The notes under the pieces are model-generated. The model worked only from the letters and a program-made list of their open reading frames with translations. It ran no database searches and had not been told where the DNA came from. Positions 59,116 to 64,000 of a stretch of 64,000 nt of DNA are shown here, in pieces (position 1 is the stretch's first letter; the number at the start of each line of letters is the position of its first letter). The stretch comes from Accumulibacter appositus. Its GTDB lineage: Bacteria; Pseudomonadota; Gammaproteobacteria; Burkholderiales; Rhodocyclaceae. Location of the stretch: NCBI RefSeq assembly GCF_035440685.1, contig NZ_DAORMW010000011.1. One strand, given 5' to 3'. The position numbers were made by a program, and so were the translations under genes.

Positions 59116-59528
59116 TGCCTCGCTACATGCTTGATACCAATATGTGCATTTACTTGATGAAGAATCAGCCAGAAGAAGTTGCCCGGCGCTTTTCTCAGTG
59201 CTATGTCGGCGACGTAGTGATGTCATCAATCACGTATGCAGAACTGGAATATGGCGTTGCCGCCTCGCAAAATCCAGAAGAAGAGCGTACCAACCTCGCT
59301 AGCTTGGTGGAGGATATCCTGGTAATTCCGTTTGATGCTGCTGCCGGTGTGGCCTATGGTCCGATTCGCATGGCAACGCGCGACGGCACCAAGAAAGATG
59401 CCCTCGATAAACTAATTGCTGCCCATGCCGTATCGCTTCACTTGACCGTAGTGACCAACAACGAAAAAGACTTTTCCAGATACCCATGTCTGACTATTGA
59501 GAACTGGATCGAATCACCGAACCACTGA
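59115..59528 (+). CDS. vapC: VapC-type PIN-domain toxin
   Basis: A 137-residue PIN ribonuclease, typically cutting tRNA or rRNA when free of VapB. Acidic residues of the active site are in MLDTNMCIYL (Asp), YAELEYG (Glu), KKDALDKLIAAHA (Asp) and TNNEKDFSRY (Asp). The reading frame is intact, so the pair is probably functional. A+T content is higher than in housekeeping genes here. Confidence 0.94.
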   Translation: MPRYMLDTNMCIYLMKNQPEEVARRFSQCYVGDVVMSSITYAELEYGVAASQNPEEERTNLASLVEDILVIPFDAAAGVAYGPIRMATRDGTKKDALDKLIAAHAVSLHLTVVTNNEKDFSRYPCLTIENWIESPNH

Positions 59529-59591
59529 CCAGTTCGAGATATGGCTGCTCCCGCCGTTTTGGGCGCGAACTGCACCGATCGACGTTTTCCT

Positions 59592-59927
59592 TCATGCCGC
59601 AGGCGAAATCTTCCCTACCCGGACGGATTGCGCCATGCCCGGATAGGTGAAGGCGTTGATGATGACGGCACGGACGTGGCCTTCGCTCACTTGGCGCTCG
59701 AAGCTTCGGGAGGTCGGGCTGTCGTCGAGTGGCTTCAGCCGGGGCATCATGTTTTCGGCAAGGCTGCGCCGCGGGTAGCCGCTATCGTTCTTCCAGCCAG
59801 CGCTGCCTTTGCCGGCGATGTCTCTGACGATGGCATCGTGGGGATGGTCGTCGCGGCAAGGAATCGCGCCTTCGCGCCGGGGAATGGTGGCATCGTCGGC
59901 GTCATGGTCGGCAATTGCAGCCGTCAC
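59592..59927 (-). mobile_element. IS5-type transposase, C-terminal remnant
   Basis: In the minus frame the sequence reads IPRREGAIPCRDDHPHDAIV, then RDIAGKGSAGWKNDSGYPRR, then SLAENMMPRLKPLDDSPTSR and SFERQVSEGHVRAVIINAFT, matching the C-terminal third (around the catalytic Glu of the Y-(2)R-(3)-E-(6)-K type motif) of IS5/IS1182-like DDE transposases. The N-terminal two thirds are absent and no terminal inverted repeats are evident. Confidence 0.75.
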
Positions 59928-60187
59928 GCAGGCGCGGCCGGCTCGCTTGCCGGCTGCTTGAGTTCATGTTCTACTGAGCTTGCGGACCGATCCGGTGCCC
60001 CGGTCGATGACCGACCGGCACACGAACAAGATCGCGCAAACCGTACTCCCCTTGAAGAGTCCCGCGGACCAGGCCTGTTTTGGCCATGTCGCGCTCGCCG
60101 CGGCCCTCTTTACCAACAACCTGTCGGGCGCAGCACTTCGGCGCCGACCGCTTCACACTGTGTGCCCAACCTTTGAAAGAAACCCCT
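59928..60187. other. Spacer between transposase remnant and the large enzyme gene
   Basis: About 260 bases with no gene I can support. It must hold the promoter of the 60188 gene. No clear hexamers or repeats are seen. Confidence 0.35.
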
Positions 60188-63100
60188 ATGGATGCCACCC
60201 CAAACCCCGCTGTCGCTCCGTTGGCTGTCAATACGGCGGAGCTGAACGCAGCGATCAATCTTCGCCTTGCCCTACTCGAACTGCCCCTCGCTGCCGGCGA
60301 TGATGGCGCGTCGATCACCGCTCTCATGTCACCGATCCTGGCGCGGCAGCGGGAAATGAGCCGTCGGCTTTCCGATAAACTCTCCCCTGTCGATACGCGG
60401 ATTCAGAATTTTCTGAAGGAGTATCTCGCCGATGTCGGTCGCGCACCTCGCTTGCCGGGGAAAACCCTGGTGCTCGACCAGCCCGGGCTGGCGCGCGGCA
60501 TTTCTCTGCCAGCCAATGGCGATATCTACAAGTCGCCGCTGCTCAGCAGCTATCGCCTACGCAATGGGGTTCTCCACAATCCCGCCAGTGATCGGCGCAC
60601 CACTGCGGGCGTTTTCCACATCGCCGAGGGTGGCCTGCCAATCCCTGACGACAAGCGGGCGGTGCCCAAGCTGGCTTTTTCAAAGCTGCTTGCCCTGGCC
60701 CTGAATCCTCCGCCCGAATCGATGCAGTTACCGTTTACGGCGGGCGAGAAGGCGCCGGCCATGTGCTTCGTTTCCTTGCTCTTGCGTCCCCTGGTGGTGC
60801 CTGCGGTGCCCGGTTTTACGACCGAGAAGCGGATGGAAACCCGCTTTTTCGTGCCCGGGGCCCTGGTCGCCAATCTTGATTTCGTCGAAAGTATTTTTGG
60901 CAATGCCGGCGACCCCTATCTGCCGGAAAACGATTCCTCCCTCGACCCGGATGGCTGGACCGGCCACACCGGTTGCGTGATTCTCGCGCCGCATCTGACG
61001 CATGTGCCCAAACACCTGCTCGGTCTCCCGCACTGGGATGCGGCCACGCCGCTGCAGCGGCGCGATGGCATGTGCTACAAGGATGAAAGCGAGTTGTACA
61101 ACGGGGGTAGCGCATTCAAGTTGTGCGCCCGCGACGAGCGTGGCGTGGTGGTGACCCTCATTGCCGACAATTATTTCGGTTACTGCAAGAAAGAGGTGAA
61201 GACGCAGATCAGTTATTCGGCGAACCTGTTTGGTTCCGCCGAAGAAGAGCATTCCGGCGGCGCGCTGGTGTTTCCGAGCTATAACGAGGGTCAGGAGTAT
61301 ACCGATCTGACGGCGGGTGATGAATACTCGCTGCAAGAGGTGCTGGCACGCGATCCCGAACGCTTTGCCGTGCAGTTGGCCGGGCACGCCATTGATCGCG
61401 TTCAGCGTAATGTCGTCCTGGTGCCCGCGAAATCCACCTTCAGCTTGCGCTCTCGCACCGTCTCGTGGCCAAGCGCGGATGGCGAGACCTCATCGATCAA
61501 GTTGCAGGCCGGCAAGACCTATATGGGCCCCAACGGCTACCGGGTACATATGGAGTCATCGCGTGCCGATCATCGCCAGTGGAATCTCGTCGGAACCTCG
61601 GCGGAAGTCACCGCCTGCCACAAGCCGGCGACTGTTTCCGGGGGCGGGAAGTCCGAGATCTCCAAGGCGATTTCGGACGCCATACTTGTCGGCCACGTTT
61701 ACGTCGGTGACCTTGAAAAGGACATGGAGGCGGTTGCCGCCATTCTGGCGCGCGATTTCTCCGGGCGCTACAGCGATCAGGAAAAGAACGGCCTTGATAA
61801 GCGACTCATACTGAGCACCGACCGTTCGCTGGGTAGCGTCATCAAGCTGCTGACACCGTCGAGACGGGATTACAACGAGGCCTACAACACCTGGTTGAGC
61901 GCTATTCCGCAACACATCAAGGAGCTGGTCTTCGTCGTCAAGCGCTTTCACCGCCCGGAATGGGGCGACAGCTGGCGGAGTCATTACTCGGTGGATCTGA
62001 TCAACGGTCGTCCGGGAAATTCACTGAAGCTGGACGGAAGAACGCTGGTCGTAAATACCCTGCGCGTCGGTTTCGAGAAGGACGGCGCCTGGCGTGTCTT
62101 CGGCTTGCGTCATGACTTTCACCCGGCCGGCAAGGTGCAGACCGAGGACGATATCACGGCCAGTGTGGTCGCCCCCGCCGCAGCCATTGTCGGAGAGTCG
62201 GGGACCTGGTCCCGGAAGTACCTGCAAAACTGCGAGCGCCGCCTGTTTCAAAGGCCGGACGACGCCATTCATCGCGGCTACGATGGCCAGGCCGAGGCGG
62301 ATATCGCGACACCCGGGACCTTCATCTCCAACTTCCAGCCGCTTGACGGTGCGGATGCGCGTGAACTGGTCGATGACGCGATTGGTTTCAATGAGTTTTC
62401 CCTGCCGATGCAGAACCTGATTCAGGCCGCTGCCCAAGCGCCCGAGGGATCATCCCCCGCCTATTTCGTCTCCTCGGCACATCCGCGTATCGTCGATGGG
62501 AAACCGACGAAGAATCCGCGCTATCTGCAGCTGCGCCCGGACCTCGCCTGCCCGGATGACACGGAAATTGCCAAGCTGGCGATGCGTTTGTTGCGCCGGC
62601 AGTCAACTGCCGAGCCGCTGATTACCCCGGTGCATGTGGTTGCCGTCGGTCGTCGCAACAATCCTCCGGAGGACGGTATCCGGGCGCTATGTCCCTACAA
62701 TCCCCTGCACTACATGGAATTGCCCGAGCTGTTTATCGAGGTCATCAGTTCCATGACCGGCAAGTCGCCTTCAACGACAGGGGCGGGTTCGGAGGGGGCC
62801 TTGACCAAGGGGCCGTTCAATGCCTTGCCGGCGATCATCGATCTGAATGCCGCTTTCGTCTCGTTCGCACTTACCGGGTACGACGGCTGGGTTTCCTCTG
62901 CCGGTTACGTCGGGCCAAACATGCGCGTCGATCACGACGTCAGTCTTCTGGTACCGGAGGTCTTTGCCCGCATGAGCCCCAGTGAACGCGACGCGAAGAA
63001 TCTGATTGCCCGGGGTGCCCTGGAACGGGTGGTCGATTTCGAGCACCGTGGTCAGCCTGTTCTGGCCAGCCGGCTCGGCTACCGGATGACCGCGCGTCTG

Positions 63101-63619
63101 GCGAGCACCTACTTTGGTCGGATATTTCTGCATCCCCATGCCGTGTTCACCGATGAAATGCTGCGCCCCGAGCTGCAGGACATGGACATCTTTGCCGACG
63201 GCGTGGCGAATATCGTCGCCACCCACCAGCGGGTTGCCGAAAGCTACTTTACGGATGGCACGATTTCCCTGGCCTGCCCGCCCTTGAAGGCGGTGCTGGA
63301 AATCATGGCGCACGGAAAGACCGCCGATGGCCACGGCCTGGAGTCGCCGGAAGTGCGTTCGCTGTTTTCCCGCGAAAGCGTGCTGGCCAGTGACTGGTAT
63401 GCCGCACGCCTCGATGCCAAGCAAGCCAGTGACGAGAAGCGCTTGACGCAGGCTGTCGCGTCGCTCTACGAGTTCCTGGACCGCAGCGAGAATGTCGAGG
63501 TGGCTTCGCGCCTGGGACTTGCGGCGCGGCGTGCGCAGATACAGGGCGAACGGGTGCTTGTCGGCTCGGCGGCCTATCGCGCCGGGCTGGTGGGGACGAT
63601 CGGCCGGCAACCCTTATAA
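60188..63619 (+). CDS. Large conserved enzyme, possible PPi-type PEP carboxykinase
   Basis: A 1143-residue soluble protein with no signal peptide or membrane helix. I do not recognise it with certainty. The segment DNYFGYCKKEVKTQISYSAN recalls the PEP-carboxykinase active-site pattern Y-x-G-x-x-K-K with a following SAN, and the length fits the pyrophosphate-dependent PEPCK class (about 1100-1190 residues), which makes oxaloacetate from PEP, CO2 and phosphate, or the reverse with PPi. Other conserved-looking blocks are GGALVFPSYNEGQEYTD, FGLRHDFHPAGKVQTEDDI and FVSFALTGYDGWVSSAGYVG (WVSSAGYVGPNM). No classical P-loop is obvious. The ATG at 60188 follows AAAGAAACC. Single-gene unit. Confidence 0.5.
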   Translation: MDATPNPAVAPLAVNTAELNAAINLRLALLELPLAAGDDGASITALMSPILARQREMSRRLSDKLSPVDTRIQNFLKEYLADVGRAPRLPGKTLVLDQPGLARGISLPANGDIYKSPLLSSYRLRNGVLHNPASDRRTTAGVFHIAEGGLPIPDDKRAVPKLAFSKLLALALNPPPESMQLPFTAGEKAPAMCFVSLLLRPLVVPAVPGFTTEKRMETRFFVPGALVANLDFVESIFGNAGDPYLPENDSSLDPDGWTGHTGCVILAPHLTHVPKHLLGLPHWDAATPLQRRDGMCYKDESELYNGGSAFKLCARDERGVVVTLIADNYFGYCKKEVKTQISYSANLFGSAEEEHSGGALVFPSYNEGQEYTDLTAGDEYSLQEVLARDPERFAVQLAGHAIDRVQRNVVLVPAKSTFSLRSRTVSWPSADGETSSIKLQAGKTYMGPNGYRVHMESSRADHRQWNLVGTSAEVTACHKPATVSGGGKSEISKAISDAILVGHVYVGDLEKDMEAVAAILARDFSGRYSDQEKNGLDKRLILSTDRSLGSVIKLLTPSRRDYNEAYNTWLSAIPQHIKELVFVVKRFHRPEWGDSWRSHYSVDLINGRPGNSLKLDGRTLVVNTLRVGFEKDGAWRVFGLRHDFHPAGKVQTEDDITASVVAPAAAIVGESGTWSRKYLQNCERRLFQRPDDAIHRGYDGQAEADIATPGTFISNFQPLDGADARELVDDAIGFNEFSLPMQNLIQAAAQAPEGSSPAYFVSSAHPRIVDGKPTKNPRYLQLRPDLACPDDTEIAKLAMRLLRRQSTAEPLITPVHVVAVGRRNNPPEDGIRALCPYNPLHYMELPELFIEVISSMTGKSPSTTGAGSEGALTKGPFNALPAIIDLNAAFVSFALTGYDGWVSSAGYVGPNMRVDHDVSLLVPEVFARMSPSERDAKNLIARGALERVVDFEHRGQPVLASRLGYRMTARLASTYFGRIFLHPHAVFTDEMLRPELQDMDIFADGVANIVATHQRVAESYFTDGTISLACPPLKAVLEIMAHGKTADGHGLESPEVRSLFSRESVLASDWYAARLDAKQASDEKRLTQAVASLYEFLDRSENVEVASRLGLAARRAQIQGERVLVGSAAYRAGLVGTIGRQPL

Positions 63620-63675
63620 GGCGCGTGTTGGCGATCGGGCAGCTGTTGTGGCTGCCTGATCGTCGGCTGGACTTT

Positions 63676-63750
63676 CCCGTGAAAGTCGCGTACGCGACTC
63701 GCGAACCTCCCTTCTCCCCTTGCGGGAGAAGGACCAGGGGAAGAGGGGGA
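63676..63750. repeat. Interspersed repeat, copy D (outer element without inner module)
   Basis: CCCGTGAAAGTCGCGTACGC then GACTCGCGAACCTCCC, followed by the hairpin CCTTCTCCC/GGGAGAAGG (63710-63732) and AAGAGGGGGA. Nearly identical to the copy at 54283. Lies just after the large enzyme gene. Confidence 0.75.
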
Positions 63751-64000
63751 CCGTCATGACTTTCATGATTTGGGGTGTCTCCACGTGTCATGACCGTTAG
63801 GCGCAAAGAAGGTCAGCGACGCGACGAACGAATAGCCGGGGTCACGCGACGCAAATGCGCGGGGTCGGGTTTTTGCTTTTTCCCAAGGCACGGGGAAATG
63901 CCTGACCCCCAAGGTCTGCTGGAACCTGACCATGCCGAATTGCACTCTTGAGTTCGACAGTAAATCCCGTAAGCCATTGAATATGCGCAATTCACGTAAA
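63751..64000. other. Non-coding right end with imperfect inverted repeat
   Basis: No supported gene. GGGGTCGG (63861) and CTGACCCC (63902) form an imperfect inverted repeat around GCTTTTTCCCAAGGCACGGG; similar GGGGTCAGG motifs flank REP-type or IS200-like elements, but none is seen here. A 75-codon minus frame exists and was rejected. Confidence 0.4.

Noticed and set aside
63763..63990. A 75-codon minus-strand frame at the right end
   Set aside because: No homology-like features, overlaps the inverted repeat at 63861, and no ribosome binding site; probably non-coding.

Overview
The window is a dense, high-GC stretch of a proteobacterial chromosome. Gene content points to a betaproteobacterium, most likely Rhodocyclales close to Candidatus Accumulibacter; this is an inference, not a proof. 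Supporting signs are the zapB-zapA-6S RNA block, the periplasmic nitrate reductase set napDAGHB, the miaB-phoH-ybeY-corC-lnt and glyQ-glyS-gmhB-plsC clusters, and many signalling proteins (two diguanylate cyclases, a hemerythrin).

Layout. 1-5.2 kb: a 5'-truncated-by-window dsbD, cutA, a hydrolase, a thioredoxin-like ferredoxin, a DnaJ-type co-chaperone and a VanZ-family membrane protein. 5.3-11.0 kb (minus): a translationally coupled pair, a three-part TIR protein and a 1388-residue STAND ATPase with 16 WD40 repeats; this is the best candidate for an uncharacterised conflict/defence system. 11.7-15.3 kb (plus): a glycosyltransferase, cytochrome P450 and methyltransferase operon. 15.4-16.7 kb: a low-GC lipoprotein gene lying between the intact methyltransferase and a decayed copy of its C-terminus. 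16.9-21.1 kb: bluB, napF and an unusual ACP / fatty-acyl-AMP ligase / acyltransferase fusion. 21.2-26.5 kb (minus): napDAGHB with a candidate FNR-type site. 26.8-27.6 kb: zapB, zapA and 6S RNA with terminator. 27.8-31.8 kb (plus): cobalamin riboswitch and btuBCD. 31.8-43 kb: two diguanylate cyclases, a hemerythrin, two ABC-F proteins, thrH-purU, a LysE-family exporter. 43-57.7 kb: mostly housekeeping genes (HD hydrolase, gloA, OmpA-like lipoprotein, zinc protease, plsC, gmhB, glyS, glyQ, cytochrome c, lnt, corC, ybeY, phoH, miaB) ending at tRNA-Gly(CCC). 57.8-60.1 kb: a degraded accessory segment next to the tRNA, with a collapsed TIR/NB-ARC/TPR gene, an intact vapBC toxin-antitoxin pair and an IS5-type transposase remnant. 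60.2-63.6 kb: a 1143-residue protein that may be a pyrophosphate-type PEP carboxykinase.

How the parts relate. The btu genes and bluB together provide cobalamin uptake and synthesis of its lower ligand. The nap genes provide periplasmic nitrate reduction, with NapGH the only visible quinol-side partner because no napC is present. Four copies of a small interspersed repeat, some carrying a second nested hairpin module, sit in gaps at 4.0, 23.6, 54.3 and 63.7 kb.
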